Source: Inia geoffrensis (lineage: Eukaryota > Chordata > Mammalia > Artiodactyla > Iniidae). Taken from it: a DNA stretch of 64,000 nucleotides. The translations under genes and the position numbers were made by a program. The stretch covers positions 24,168,055-24,232,054 of the forward strand of contig CM070912.1 in NCBI GenBank assembly GCA_036417435.1, in the 5' to 3' direction. Positions within the stretch are counted from its first letter, which is position 1, and every line of letters starts with the position of its first letter. Shown in pieces: positions 34,228 through 44,945 of the stretch. The notes below the pieces were generated by a model, which saw only the letters and a list, made by a program, of their open reading frames with translations, was not told the origin of the DNA and made no database searches.

Positions 34228-34460
34228 CACAGAAATAATAGTTATCATTTATTGAACACCTGTTATATGAACAGGTAGAAACATTATGTGTGACAGAACA
34301 ATCTTGAAAAGTAATTTTAAAAAAATCTTTGTGTTCCAGCTGAATAAACCAAACAAAGCTCAGAGAGAGTTAAAATCTCATAGTAACCAGGAGGCTGAGT
34401 TGAGATTCAAATGTGTCCAGGTTTGTCTGACCCCAAAGCTTGTGTCATTTCTGTGATTCT
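34228..34460 (-). mobile_element. MIR SINE, antisense
   Basis: 'TTATCATTTATTGAACACCT', 'AAAGCTCAGAGAGAGTTAAA' and 'GTTTGTCTGACCCCAAAGCT' are MIR complement landmarks. Confidence 0.82.
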
Positions 34461-34514
34461 GTGTCTACCTTAATGGTTAAGTATCGGCATCTTATTTGAG
34501 GGCCTCTATGTTCC

Positions 34515-34590
34515 TCATTAAAAAAATTAGTTTATTGAGATATAAGTCCCAGGCTATATAATCATCCATTTATTAAAGTGTACAAGTCTA
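34515..34590 (-). mobile_element. Short old L1 3' fragment, antisense
   Basis: 'TTAGTTTATTGAGATATAAG' and 'TTATTAAAGTGTACAAGTC' match the complement of an L1M 3' UTR. Confidence 0.65.
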
Positions 34591-34694
34591 TGTGCCTCAT
34601 TTGTTAATGGAACAAATAGTTTCAGTTCTCATTCTTAGCCAGGAAGAGCATCCTTCTGATTACTCAAGTCTGTTATCTCCTGTGATTTGGTCTG

Positions 34695-34860
34695 GTCTTC
34701 TCATCAACCCTCTGACGGGAAGTATGGGGGGATTATCACCTGCATCTTACTGGTAGAGAAACTGACAATGTCACAAGGCTTGTGGTCAGCACATCTCAGT
34801 ATGGAACCTAGGATAGTCTGACTGTCAAGTCTGCTCTCTTAGCTTTTACATGATCTGCTC
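34695..34860 (-). mobile_element. MIR SINE, antisense
   Basis: 'GATTATCACCTGCATCTTAC', 'AGAGAAACTGACAATGTCAC', 'GGAACCTAGGATAGTCTGAC' are MIR complement. Confidence 0.75.
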
Positions 34861-35250
34861 TTTGAGAGCTGTATAGGTCTTCTCAACTGACAAAGATTAT
34901 TTTTTCATGTCCATGATGTTATTTGAGAGCAATATGAAAGATCTTCTAAACCAATTCAGCTGGTTTGCCTTGTCCTGACCCAGAGAGGGACACTGAATTT
35001 CTCAAACCTGTCTGTAGCGACCTCACACACAGTAGGATGGCCTCTTTCAAAAGAAGAGAAAATAACAAGTATGGTCAAGGACACAGAGAAATTGGAAACT
35101 TTGTGCACTGTTGGTGGGAATGTAAAATAGTGCAGCCACTATAGAAAACAGTATGGAGTTGCCTCAAAAAAATTTAAAAAAAGGATTACCACATGATCCA
35201 GCAATCCCACTCTGGATACATACTACCCAAAATTCAAAGCAGGATCTTGA

Positions 35251-35820
35251 CTTTTTTAGCTTCCATGGATAAGCAAGATCATACTGTATTTGCTTCTCGG
35301 TGTCTGAGTTATTTCATGTAACATAATGTCCTCCAAGTTCATCCGTGTTGTTACAAATGGCAAGATTTCCTTCTTTTTTATTGCATTGTATATATTTAGC
35401 ACATTTTCTTAGAATCTAAGAAAGTTAAACTCATAGAACCAGAGAGGGGATGGTGGTTTCCAGGGACTGGATGTGGGGGAAATGAGGAAATGTTGGTCAA
35501 AGGGTACAAACTTCCAGCTGGAAGATGAATGATGTACAGCATGGTGACTATAGTTAATCATACTGCATTGTGTACTTTAAATTTGCTAAGAGAGTAGATC
35601 TTAAGTGTTCACAAAAAAATGGCAACTATGTGAGGTGATGGATGTGTTAATTAACTTGACTGTGGTTATTTCACAAAGTATATGTGTATTAAATCATCAT
35701 GTACACCCTAAATATATACAGTTTTATTTGTTAATTACACCTCAATAAAGCTGGAAAAAATTAAAAGAATAACATGGCATGAAAAAGAAACTTAACATAA
35801 ATAAAACACCAAAATGAAAA
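35251..35820. mobile_element. 5'-inverted L1 insertion with candidate 3' transduction
   Basis: 35252-35410 is an L1 segment on minus ('CAAGTTCATCCGTGTTGTTA'). 35411-35760 is L1 3' UTR on plus ('ACAGCATGGTGACTATAGTT', 'CCTCAATAAAGCTGG'). About 55 further bases then end in AATAAA (35800-35805) and an A-run. The flanks AAAGCAGGATCTTGA (35236-35250) and AAAGCACAGGATCTTGA (35821-35837) are a target duplication with a 2-nt indel. Confidence 0.82.
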
Positions 35821-35985
35821 AAAGCACAGGATCTTGAAGAGATAATTGCATACCCATATTTATTGCAGCAAGAGTGACAATAGCAAAGAAGTGGAACCAA
35901 CTCAGATGTTCCATCAATAAACGGATAGATAAAGAAAACATGGTACATACATGCAAAAGAATATTCAGCCTTAAAAAACGAAGGA

Positions 35986-36177
35986 GGGCTTCCCTGGTGG
36001 CGCAGTGGTTGAGAGTCCACCTGTTGATGCAGGGGACATGGGTTCATGCCCCGGTCCAGGAAGATCCCACATGACGCAGAGCGGCTGGGCCCGTGAGCCA
36101 TGGCCGCTGAGCCTGCATGTCCGGAGCCTGTGCTCCGCAACGGGAGAGGCCACAACAGTGAGAGGCCCGCATACCAC

Positions 36178-36206
<29 letters not shown>
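35986..36206 (+). mobile_element. CHR-type SINE, sense, 29-nt A tail
   Basis: A complete short CHR SINE, with poly(A) 36178-36206. The flanks AAAAAACGAAGGA (35973-35985) and AAAAAATGAAGGA (36201-36213) are a 13-bp duplication with one change. Host is the old L1. Confidence 0.96.
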
Positions 36207-36208
<2 letters not shown>

Positions 36209-36440
36209 AAGGAAATTCTGATACTTGCTATAACATGGACTAAGTTGGGGGACATTATGCTCAGTGAAATAAGCCAACCACAAAAGGAAAAAGACCATAT
36301 GATTCCACTCACATGAAGTATCTAAAGTAGTCAGACTCATAGGAACAGGAAATGGAGAGGTAGGTGCCAAGAGCAGGGGAAAGAGGAATTAGTGTTTAGT
36401 GGGTACAGACTTTCAACTTTGTAAGTTGTAAAAGTTCTAG

Positions 36441-36728
36441 GGACTTCCCTGGTGGTCCAGGGGTTAAGAATCCGCCTTCCAATGCAGGGGACGTGGGTTT
36501 GATCCCTGGTTGGGGAACTAAGATCCCATGTGCTGCGGGGCAACTAAGCCGGCATGGTGCAACTACTGAGTCCGCGCACCACAACTAGAGAGCCTGTGCG
36601 CCGCAGTGAAGAGCCTGCACGCTGCAACAAAAGATCCTGCGTGCCACAATGAGGATCCCACGTGCTACAACTAAGACCCAACGCAGCCAAGTAAATAAAT
36701 AAATTAAATTAAATTAAAATTTAAAAGA
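36441..36728 (+). mobile_element. Long tRNA-derived SINE (Bov-tA / CHR-1 type)
   Basis: 5' GGACTTCCCTGGTGGTCCAG, box B GGTTTGATCCC at 36496-36506, then a longer tRNA-unrelated body with repeated 'CACAACTAGAGAGCCTG'-like units and an AAATAAATAAATTAAATT tail. GTAAAAGTTCTAG (36428-36440) and GTAAAGTTCTAG (36730-36741) flank it. Confidence 0.95.
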
Positions 36729-36845
36729 TGTAAAGTTCTAGCAATCTATTGCTCAACAATATGACTATACTTAACACTATTCAACTGGACACTTAAAAAT
36801 GGTTAAAATTTAATGTTATTTTTTTGCCAGAATAATTTTTTAAAA

Positions 36846-38097
36846 ATACAAAAACTGTCTGTGGTGAACTTAGGACTTGAACCCATGTCTAGGGAGTCTC
36901 AGTGGAGTTCACTCTGAGGGAGAATGTTGTCTGCATTTCTTTTTTTGGCCAAGGTTGTGACTTTGTCTCAGGTTGGGCATGGTTTTTTTTTTTTTTTTTT
37001 TTTTGCCCTAGCGCCCTTGAGAAGTAAAAGGGTGCTTTTGCCAGCCCTCAGGGAGAACCAGATGAGCGGGGTGGACCTGCCAGAGAGTACCTATTGCAAA
37101 ATGCTTTCACCTCCCCTGGGATGGAGGCTGCAAATGGCCCTGCGAGATAACCAAGTCCCACTATTAGTCCCACATAGAGAATCCAAACTCAGCAAGATTA
37201 ATTGAGAATTCAAGATCACTTGGACATCAGTGGCGGAGAGGAGGCTAGATCCCAGAAATACGAGTGCTGGGTTCGGTGTTAGTGAAGTGGGCAGTGTAGC
37301 TCATTTTTAAGATTAGAACTTAAGAAAGAGGTAGAAAACTTGGATGCTTTCCTTATTTTTACTATTTTATCTAAAGAAATTTCTAGAACACCAAAGCGCA
37401 CAGTTTTGTTGAGTTGTCCAGCCCTGACCCCTGATCCCAGTGTGGATTAGTGACCTCATACTTGGGCTCCCTTGCCGGCTGCCGCGCCACCGGATGGGTA
37501 GGAAGGTACCTCCACCAGGCTGGAGGGGTGCCCCCCGAGCCCTCTCCTTCCAGCCGTAGATTTTCCTTTTTCATGCTTGAACTCCAGAGGCCCCCAAGGG
37601 CTTCTGCCTTAGTTAAAAATTAAATTCACAAATCATTTCTTAAACTGTCTCATAGGCAGCCAAATAATCACAGTCATTAGCGGGTGGTCTGAGTCACTTC
37701 TGCTTTAATGCTTTTGGAAACGTGGGCTTAGTCCCAGCCGGTTACACTATCTTCTACCACCTTTCTCGCCTGTGGCGAGACCTTGCTCAGAGAACTCTGC
37801 TCAAACGTTGTAATAGAGAGGTCCGTGTTCCCAGTTCAGAGTGCACTGATATGTCCTGGTCTGTCCCCATTCCTGTCCCGACTCCTGTCTCCTGGAGCTT
37901 GTTGGTGCCCTGGGGGCAATGCTGGGGAACACCCTCACTTGGGGACCAGCCAACTGGTGGAGAAGGTCTTGAAGAGCCGGCAGAGTGAAGGCCCATCACA
38001 ACAAGCTTGAGTAGGCTTCCCTGTGAGCCATCCCGGGCCCTGGCCTGTGCTCCTGGGAACTCAAAGGGGGCCCCTCACAGCTGTCCTTTCCCTAGCC
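36846..38097. other. Unassigned sequence with a poly(T) tract
   Basis: A 22-nt T run (36983-37004) may be the tail of an unidentified antisense retroposon. Otherwise no gene or repeat recognised. Confidence 0.5.
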
Positions 38098-38312
38098 CAG
38101 GGCTTCCCAACCTTGGCATTATTGACATTTTGGACGGGATATTTCTCTATTGTGGGGGGCTGTCCTGTGCATTGTGGGATGTTTGGCAGCATCCCTGGCC
38201 TCTGCCTACGAGGTGCCAGTTGCAGCCCCTGGTTGTGACAACCAAAAGTGTCTCGAGACTTGGTCAAATGTCCCCTGGGGGCACAGGCCCCCTGCTGAGA
38301 ACAACAGCCCTA
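38098..38312 (-). mobile_element. MER20 DNA transposon, antisense
   Basis: 'CAGGGCTTCCCAACCTTGGC', 'TGTGCATTGTGGGATGTTTG', 'CAAATGTCCCCTGGGGGC' and 'TGAGAACAAC' are the complement of MER20, nearly full length. Confidence 0.9.
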
Positions 38313-38911
38313 GTCTGTTGGCCTCTCTAAGGCCAGTCGTCTGGATTCAGATTCCTTTTCTCCTTTCACTATTGTTCTCTCTGCATATCTCCAAACCCTG
38401 ACATCGTTTAAAGTCATTTAATGCAGAAAAGCTTATCCTGCTGCTTTCCTCCTCCAACAGGGATTTAGATCGAAAAGGAAGGATTCAGACCTTGGAAACC
38501 GAGAAGAGCCTGTTTATTCGTTGGAGGGTGGGGCTGGCTGGATGTGAAAAGTCAAGTCCCTTTCTTCCCTTCTGGAGAAGCTACCACTACATAGCAGTGA
38601 GGGTGGCCAGCCAGGATCTTGGACAAGGGCTGTGTGTCTGGAGCCCATGCTTTTAACCACCCTGCTCCCTGCGTCCTCCGAGGACTCACCTCAGTGGTGG
38701 TTTGGAGAAGGACGCAGGGGCCACTGGGCATAGTTCGCTAACCAGCTGTGTTTCCCTGGGACATTCACTCCTCCTCTCTGGGCCTGGTGAAGTGAAAGGG
38801 GTGAGTTAGATAATCCCTACCATTATTTTCAGCTCTGATGACTAGTTTGCCCTGTCTTCCGGGCCCCACAGAAGAGAGTCCTTGCTATGTGCAGGCAGAA
38901 ATCCATCCAAC
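38313..38911. other. Unassigned non-coding sequence
   Basis: Nothing recognised except faint MIR-like words near 38770-38830. Confidence 0.45.
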
Positions 38912-39105
38912 GAACAGGTCATGAGCTCCTCTTGGGGTCCAGGTGCTGTGCTGGGTTACTAAAGATGGTGAAGAGAGGGCTCTGTGACCGAGGATCTCCT
39001 AGTCTCAAGGTAGAAACAGACAGGCTAATAGGAACAGCAGTGGGTTATTGTTCCTACAGTAAAGGTACAAGCAAAGTAAGGTGTGGCTCAGTTAGAAATC
39101 ATCTC
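38912..39105 (-). mobile_element. L2 3' fragment, antisense
   Basis: 'GGTGCTGTGCTGGGTTACTA' and 'GTCTCAAGGTAGAAACAGAC' follow the L2 3' UTR complement. The 154-codon plus frame at 38887-39351 runs through this and the next LTR and is chance. Confidence 0.55.
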
Positions 39106-39189
39106 CGCATGGGGATCAAAACTAGTGTCTGGAGCAGCTTGTTTCTTAGGGCCATGGGAACTGGGCAGTCTTACTGGCACGGCATCTAT

Positions 39190-39750
39190 CTGCTCTGGCT
39201 ACCTATTGCTATATCTATATCGATAACAAACCACCCCAAATTTAGTGGCTCAAAACAACTGTTTTATTACATTGACAGATTCCGAGGGTCAGGACTTTGG
39301 GCAGGAAATGCTGGGGCTACCTTGCCTGGGGCCTCAGCTGGGAAGGTTTGAAGAGCTGGTGATGACTCGAATGGGCGGGGCCTGAAATCATCCGGAGGCT
39401 TCTTCACTCACAGGTGTACCATTGGGGCTTGGCTGGGACTGTCGACTGGGGTACCTGTAAGTGGTCTTTCCCCGTGGCTTGGGTTTCCTTTCAGCATGGC
39501 AGCCTCAGGGTGGGCAGACTTCCTTCCCAGTGGCTCGTGGCTCCAAGAGCAAGTAGGAGCTTCCAGGTGGAAGATGCATGGCTTTGAATGACCTGGTCTT
39601 GGAAGTCACATGGCCACCCTTCTGCCATACTTTATAAGTTGAGGCAGCCATGAGCTCATGCGGATTCAAGGGGAGGGGACACAGACCCCAACTCTTGTGG
39701 CAGGAACATAAAAAAAAATTTGCAGCCACGTTTTAAAACCACCACCCCAT
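39190..39750 (-). mobile_element. MaLR-type LTR (MLT1-like), antisense
   Basis: 'TTTAGTGGCTCAAAACAACT', 'CTGTTTTATTACATTGACAG', 'TTTCAGCATGGCAGCCTCAG', 'AAGTCACATGGCCACCC' and 'TTCAAGGGGAGGGGACACAG' follow the complement of an ERVL-MaLR LTR. Subfamily not fixed. Confidence 0.75.
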
Positions 39751-40164
39751 TCTTATTTCCATGTTCAGAGGTCTGAATTTCTCCAGATCTTTAGTAGAGA
39801 ATCCCACCTGGAAAAATCTCTCCAGGTGTATTTACACCAAAAGCCTACTTCAATTAATCAATTCTAACGCTCCAATTACTCAGCTTATATTTTCAGACAC
39901 TCTAATAAGCACCACAAATGAATAGGAATGAAACTGATGGTGCATCACCCTCTGCTATTAGAAAGACCACTCTTGATTTCCCAAGCAGCCTTCCCCTTTG
40001 TGAGATGAACTTCCTCGTCTCACCTCTGTTTAGCACAGGGAAGTGTTTCCCTGGGGCTGAGGTGGGGTTGGAGCAGGTGGGAAGGCTTCCAAGAAAATGT
40101 AGCAATTGTAATAAAGGTAAGTTTTAAATGAAGACTGGAGCCTTTTTGGTGGGTGCCTTTTTCG
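39751..40164. other. Unassigned non-coding sequence
   Basis: Nothing recognised. Confidence 0.5.
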
Positions 40165-40272
40165 TGTTGGGAAAGACCTGGGTTCCTATCCAGCCTTTGC
40201 AGTCAGCAGCCTGGGCCTCTGTTCCCTCATCTGTAGAGTAAGAGGGTTGGGCTTGATAATTTCTAACTCTCC
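40165..40272 (+). mobile_element. MIR SINE fragment
   Basis: 'AGACCTGGGTTCCTATCCAG' and 'GTTCCCTCATCTGTAGAGTA' are the MIR head and core. Confidence 0.8.
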
Positions 40273-40429
40273 CAACTTCAAAAATGTCTGTGACTATAGG
40301 AATATTTACCAAGGGCAATTTTCTAACATCAATACCCAGAGGGAACACCCGTGTCATAACCATATTCATTTGAATAACATGCCTTCAAGAAATACCGTCT
40401 CACTCCCGGTAACCAGACCTTTTCCTCTG

Positions 40430-41030
40430 TATTTGCATAAATACACACATGGATTTTTACATAGTGGTATCGTAATGTAGATTTGCTTCTGCAATTTCCT
40501 TTTTTCCCCCCACTGTAATGTATACTGAAAAGCTTCCATATCAGTACATAAAATTAAACTTAATTTTTTTCCCTGCTATATAATAGTGCACCGTATAGAT
40601 ACACCATAAATTATTTAAATAGACCCCTTTTGATATAAATGCCTGTCCCTTCCATTCTTTTGTCTTTATTAACAATGCTGCAATGAATAACCAGTACATA
40701 CAACACTTTTCTCCTATGCAGCTATATCTATAGAGTAAACTTCTAGAAGCAAATTTACTGGGTAAAGGCTATGGGCTTTTGTAATTTTGATAGATATTGA
40801 CAAATTTCTCATCATAGACATTATACCAATTTATTCTTCCATCAATAATATATGAAAGAGATTTTTTCCCCTCACACAATGTATGATCAAACTTTATAAT
40901 TCTTGCCACCCTGATAAAGTGAAAATGGCATCTCATTGTAGTTTTAAGTGACATTTCTCCTTGGTGAGAAAGTCAGCACTTTTCTTATATGTAAGAGTCC
41001 TTTGTATTTCTTTTTCTCAGGAATGTCTCC
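40430..41030 (-). mobile_element. Old L1 (L1M/ME type), antisense
   Basis: 'AACAATGCTGCAATGAATAA', 'AGTAAACTTCTAGAAGCAAA', 'TGAAAATGGCATCTCATTGT' match the complement of an old L1 ORF2 end / 3' UTR. Confidence 0.78.
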
Positions 41031-41428
41031 TTGTAGACTTTTGGAAGGAGACGCACTTAGATCATTTTTAACAGATATTGTTGAATTTGTCCGATGGATC
41101 CACTAAATGGCATTGCCCTGTCCTCCTCTTTATACCAGTTTCTGATGTCGCCTGTAAACCCTAAGGCAGATGGAGACATCCTCAGCCTAGCAATCCACCC
41201 CTTTATATGAAGCATTACCTTTGGGTGGACTGGAGCAGGACAGCTGCCAGAGTGACCTCCCTGAGCCATGAACTGGTTTGTATTTGCGAAGACAACACTG
41301 GGGAGATGATGTAAAGCACCAAAGCCTCTCTCTGACCCTCCCATGCAGTCTTGTCCACCAGACTCAGGAAACGACTGCACTCCATTTTTGATGAAGCCTG
41401 TTTCTTCATAGTACATTTTGTTATCATT
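41031..41428. other. Unassigned non-coding sequence
   Basis: Nothing recognised. A 119-codon minus frame (41057-41416) shows no domain. Confidence 0.5.
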
Positions 41429-41443
41429 ATGGGTTTTGTCATT

Positions 41444-42118
41444 TTTTTTTCAGTTATACATATATATACATTCTTTTTGTGTGTGTGTTCTTTTCCATTA
41501 TGGTTTATCCTAGAATATTGAATATTCTGTGCTATACAGCAGGATAAACTTGTTGTTTATCCATTCTATAGGTAAAAGTTTACGTCTGCTGACCCCAACC
41601 TCCCACTCCATCCCTCCCCCAACCCCCACCCCCCTGGCTACCACCAATCTGTTCTCTATGTCCGTGATTCTATTTCTGTTTCATAAATAGGTTCATTTGT
41701 GTCATATTTTAGATTCCACATGTAAGTGATACCACATGGTATTTGTCTTTCTCTTTCTGACTTACTTCACTTACTATGGTAATCTCTAGTTGCATCCATG
41801 TTGCTGCAAATAGCATTATTTTGTTCTTTTTTATGGCTGAGTAGTATTCCACTGTATATAGGTACCACATCTTCTTTATCCATTCACCTGTTGATGGACA
41901 TTTAGGTTGTTTCCACATCTTGGCTGTTGTGAATAGTGCTGCCATGGACATAGGGGTGCACGTATCTTTTTGAATTGTAGGTTTGTTCAGGTATATGCCC
42001 AGAAGCAGAATCACTAGATCATAAGGTAGCTCTGTTTTTAGTTTCTGAGGACCCTCCACACTGTTTTCCACAGTGGCTGCACCAACTTACATTCCCATTA
42101 ACAGTGTAGGAGGGTTCT
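41444..42118 (-). mobile_element. Artiodactyl L1, 5'-truncated, antisense, 15-bp duplication
   Basis: After a T-run, 'AACTTGTTGTTTATCCATTC', 'TAGATTCCACATGTAAGTGA', 'GTTGATGGACATTTAGGTTG' follow the L1 complement. ATGGGTTTTGTCATT is perfectly duplicated at 41429-41443 and 42119-42133. The 120-codon minus frame at 41709-42071 is the ORF2 C-terminus. Confidence 0.97.
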
Positions 42119-42133
42119 ATGGGTTTTGTCATT

Positions 42134-42471
42134 AAAAACAAGAAAACCAACTTACAGTCTTTCTAGAAAAAGTCAAACATTGACCAGTTTCATCATTTAT
42201 TGGCATCAGTTTTTCGACTGGTGATGATGGTGATACATCTCTTTCTTCTCAGTAACTCCTTCATCCTTGCTTTTCAAGGTTTACATAGAGAGATGGAAGG
42301 AAAGCCAGGTTTGGCTGTAAGCCTAAGGCCACGCTCACCAACACAGTTAATCAGAATTTGAGGTCAGTAGCCCCCTGCTCAGCCAGGGATAAAGCAGATA
42401 CTCTACTTAGATTGTCATGTGACCTTAGTGTTTGGTACTGGCCTTAGTGTCTGGTACAGATAGAGTAGGGG
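42134..42471. other. Unassigned non-coding sequence
   Basis: Nothing recognised. Near 42415-42460 the phrase GGCCTTAGTGTCTGGTAC / TTAGTGTTTGGTAC occurs twice. Confidence 0.5.
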
Positions 42472-43106
42472 GTCCCCTGGAGAAAGAGAACCAGGCCTGG
42501 CTTTCTTGACATAAGAGAAGCCATGTTAGGCCTAAGCCATTTTGTGTCTGAGCCTGGGCCTAGTGCTTGCCCTTGCAAAAGGATAGGCCTCAATAGGATT
42601 TTAAGAGAACAAAAGAATGTAAGAACAAACAGCTATTACCTGGCCAGGGAGATGACATAACCATATGGGGACAATATATCAGTTGTAAAGCCTCCCAGTC
42701 CTGTTTCCAAGGTAAGGATTAGCCTGAAGCACATTCTTGAGCTGTTTTGCAGGACCCCATCCCCCTCGAGCACTCGACCACCAGATTCACCAGAGCCTAA
42801 GGAAAGATGATGCTGACCTTTGCTGACCCTCATGACTTCAGTCAGCTAGAGCTCGGACTCTGTCAGCCTTTGCCCCAGTTCTGTGCTGAATTGTCGTCCG
42901 CTCAAGCTCCTTCGTAACTATGCATGCGCTCTTGGATTAAAATTTCCCCAAGTTTGTTGTTCGGGGAGATGCTGCTTTGGGAAATATTTCTGGCGTTCTC
43001 CTTACTTGCTGCAAGTAATAAGCCTTCCTTCTGCTCTTTGGCTTGGTTGTGTATTTTGGCTACACACCCACCAAGAGGCAAACCCAGTTTAGGGGTAATA
43101 GTGCCA
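42472..43106 (+). mobile_element. Endogenous retrovirus LTR (ERV1-like)
   Basis: 'AGAAGCCATGTTAGGCCTAA', a TATA-like GGATTAAAATTTCC near 42935, a poly(A) signal variant AATAAG near 43017, TTGGCTTGGTTGTGTATTTT downstream and the end CCCAGTTTAGGGGTAATA match the layout of ERV1 LTRs. No viral genes are adjacent, so it is probably a solo LTR. Edges approximate. Confidence 0.72.
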
Positions 43107-43154
43107 GCTAGCTAAAATCCTAGAAGGAGGAAAGTTTGGACAATCAGCCAAGTT

Positions 43155-43525
43155 TCAGCATTTTTCATGCACCACGTTCTGTGTTAGGGATGCAGCAGTG
43201 GATTACCAAGATGCAGCCTTTGGGCTCAGATAGCTCGAACGTCAGGGCAGGTCAATCCATAAGCAGATATTTGTAATATAGCGTGGTAAGTTCCATGATT
43301 AAAAAAAGCTTTTCCCAATTTAACCCAAAGGATCCTGGAGGAGGTGCACCTTGGCCATAATATTGGTGTGAATTGCTTTTAGGGAGATAAGACTGTGTGA
43401 TAAAATAAATGAAGAGAAATAAAAAGATGTGTGGATATGTAGAAAGTGGTTTGGTGTTTCTGGAGCAGCAAGTATGTCATGGGCAGTGGTTGAAGAGGTA
43501 GATAGAGGCCTGTTTGCTCTCTGGA
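43155..43525 (-). mobile_element. L2 LINE fragment, antisense
   Basis: 'CTGTGTTAGGGATGCAGCAG' and 'GAGGTAGATAGAGGCC' follow the L2 3' UTR and ORF end complement, diverged. Confidence 0.6.
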
Positions 43526-44127
43526 AGACTTATGATTTATTCCACAGGTTGTGTTTTCCCCATGGCCAGACACGCAGATGGCATTCCACTGGATGGATTC
43601 TCTTGGGTGTGCCTAGGTTTATCCACAGTTACCAGCTCAATGGTTATATCTGTACCCCTTTTTCTATCCCAACAAGTGTGTGAAAAGATGAAGTTTTTAC
43701 AGTCCTTATAAAGCCTGGACCCATCAGGCTTGGAGCTTGAAGACGAGTGAGGTCAAAGAAATATAGTCCAGCAACAGATATAACGCCTGAATAGCTCAAA
43801 CCCTTCGCTGTGGAGTTGAATCATCTGTGCATTTTGACTTAGTCTAATTCAACTCTTCATGCTCAGCAAGGAACACAAGAAAGTGGGAGATGGAGACATG
43901 CAAGGGAGTTTGTGAGCACAATGCAGATGGTCCAGCAACTCCATCCTCCATTCCCTGGCACAAAAGGGCACGAGAGGAGAGGACTGACATTCATGTCCCA
44001 TGATCAGGCTCAGTTTCCCATGTAACTCTCATAAGTCAGGACACTAAACACAAGATAAACAACTCACCAAAGAACCAGTGAATGACACAGCCATCGCTGG
44101 AAGGAAGGCTGGCAGGGTTGGCCACAT
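43526..44127. other. Unassigned non-coding sequence
   Basis: Nothing recognised. Confidence 0.5.
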
Positions 44128-44446
44128 ACAAAACCCAGCATATATGTGACTTTAAAGAGGTAATTAAGTTAAAATGAGGTCATTATGGCCCTAGTCTAAT
44201 AAAACTGGTGTTCTTTTATAAGAAGAGGAAACAGACACACACTGAGGGAAGCCTATATGAAAGACGCAGAAAGAAGACAGCCGTCTACAAGCCAAAGAGC
44301 GAGAGGCCGCAGAAGAAACCAACCCTACCGACACCTTGATCTCAGACTTCTAGCCTCTAAAACCATGAGAAAATTAATTTCTGTTGTTTAAGCCACCCAG
44401 TCTGTGGGACTTTTTTATGGCAGCCTTAAGAAACTAATGCATTGTA
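44128..44446 (+). mobile_element. MLT1-type MaLR LTR
   Basis: 'AAGTTAAAATGAGGTCATTA', 'ACCCTACCGACACCTTGATC', 'GACTTCTAGCCTCTAAAACC' and 'GTTGTTTAAGCCACCCAGTC' are in MLT1 order on plus. Confidence 0.85.
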
Positions 44447-44639
44447 GAAGGGTCCTGTCACATTAACTATGTCTGTCCCATCCCTCTCCAAACTGTTCAA
44501 ATCTTTATACAAAAAGGGAAACCACTCACAAACATTGGCACATGAGTTGCTTTTGGTCAGAACTTACTTTGATGCCCCTCACAGCTCATCAGAGGAGTGT
44601 GAAAACATTGTTGTGTGTGATAGGGGCCATGGGAGAATT

Positions 44640-44945
44640 CAAAGCAGAGAAGAAGAGGATGGATATGAATTTGGGGTCGATCACACCAGCATCAGTATTG
44701 AAGATAGATTGAAAGAGGGCAAGATGGGACATGGAGAGTGATTAACAAGCTTTCCTGTGCAGTAGCAGCAGGGGTGGAGAGTTCTGCAGGGGACTGACAA
44801 ATATTTAGGCATGAGAATAGTAGTGTTGGCTAAAAGGATGGGGAGTGAAAAGAGGGAGGAGAGATGGATGACTGCTATGTTTCTATATTTCCAGCTTGGG
44901 TATCAAGTATATGGTGACACCATCAATGGAAAAGGACTCTAGGAG
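44640..44945 (-). mobile_element. Possible L2 fragment, antisense
   Basis: 'GAGATGGATGACTGCTATGT' and 'TGGTGACACCATCAATGGAA' parallel the L2 ORF2 complement. Diverged. Confidence 0.45.

Larger units (their letters stand above)
35020..36845 (+). mobile_element. Old L1 (L1M type) carrying three younger insertions
   Basis: 35020-35250 is ORF2 end ('GTGCACTGTTGGTGGGAATG', 'CCAGCAATCCCACTCTGGAT'). The copy resumes at 35838 ('GAGATAATTGCATACCCATA'), continues around two SINEs and reaches its 3' UTR ('GACACTTAAAAATGGTTAAA') near 36800. The insertions are an inverted L1 (35251-35820), a CHR SINE (35986-36206) and a longer tRNA SINE (36441-36728). Confidence 0.88.

Noticed and set aside
36005..36316. 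103-codon plus frame and longer minus frames over 35742-36370
   Set aside because: SINE and L1 translations, ending in Lys or Phe runs from the poly(A)/poly(T).
38887..39351. 154-codon plus frame
   Set aside because: Crosses an antisense L2 fragment and an MLT1-like LTR. No domain.
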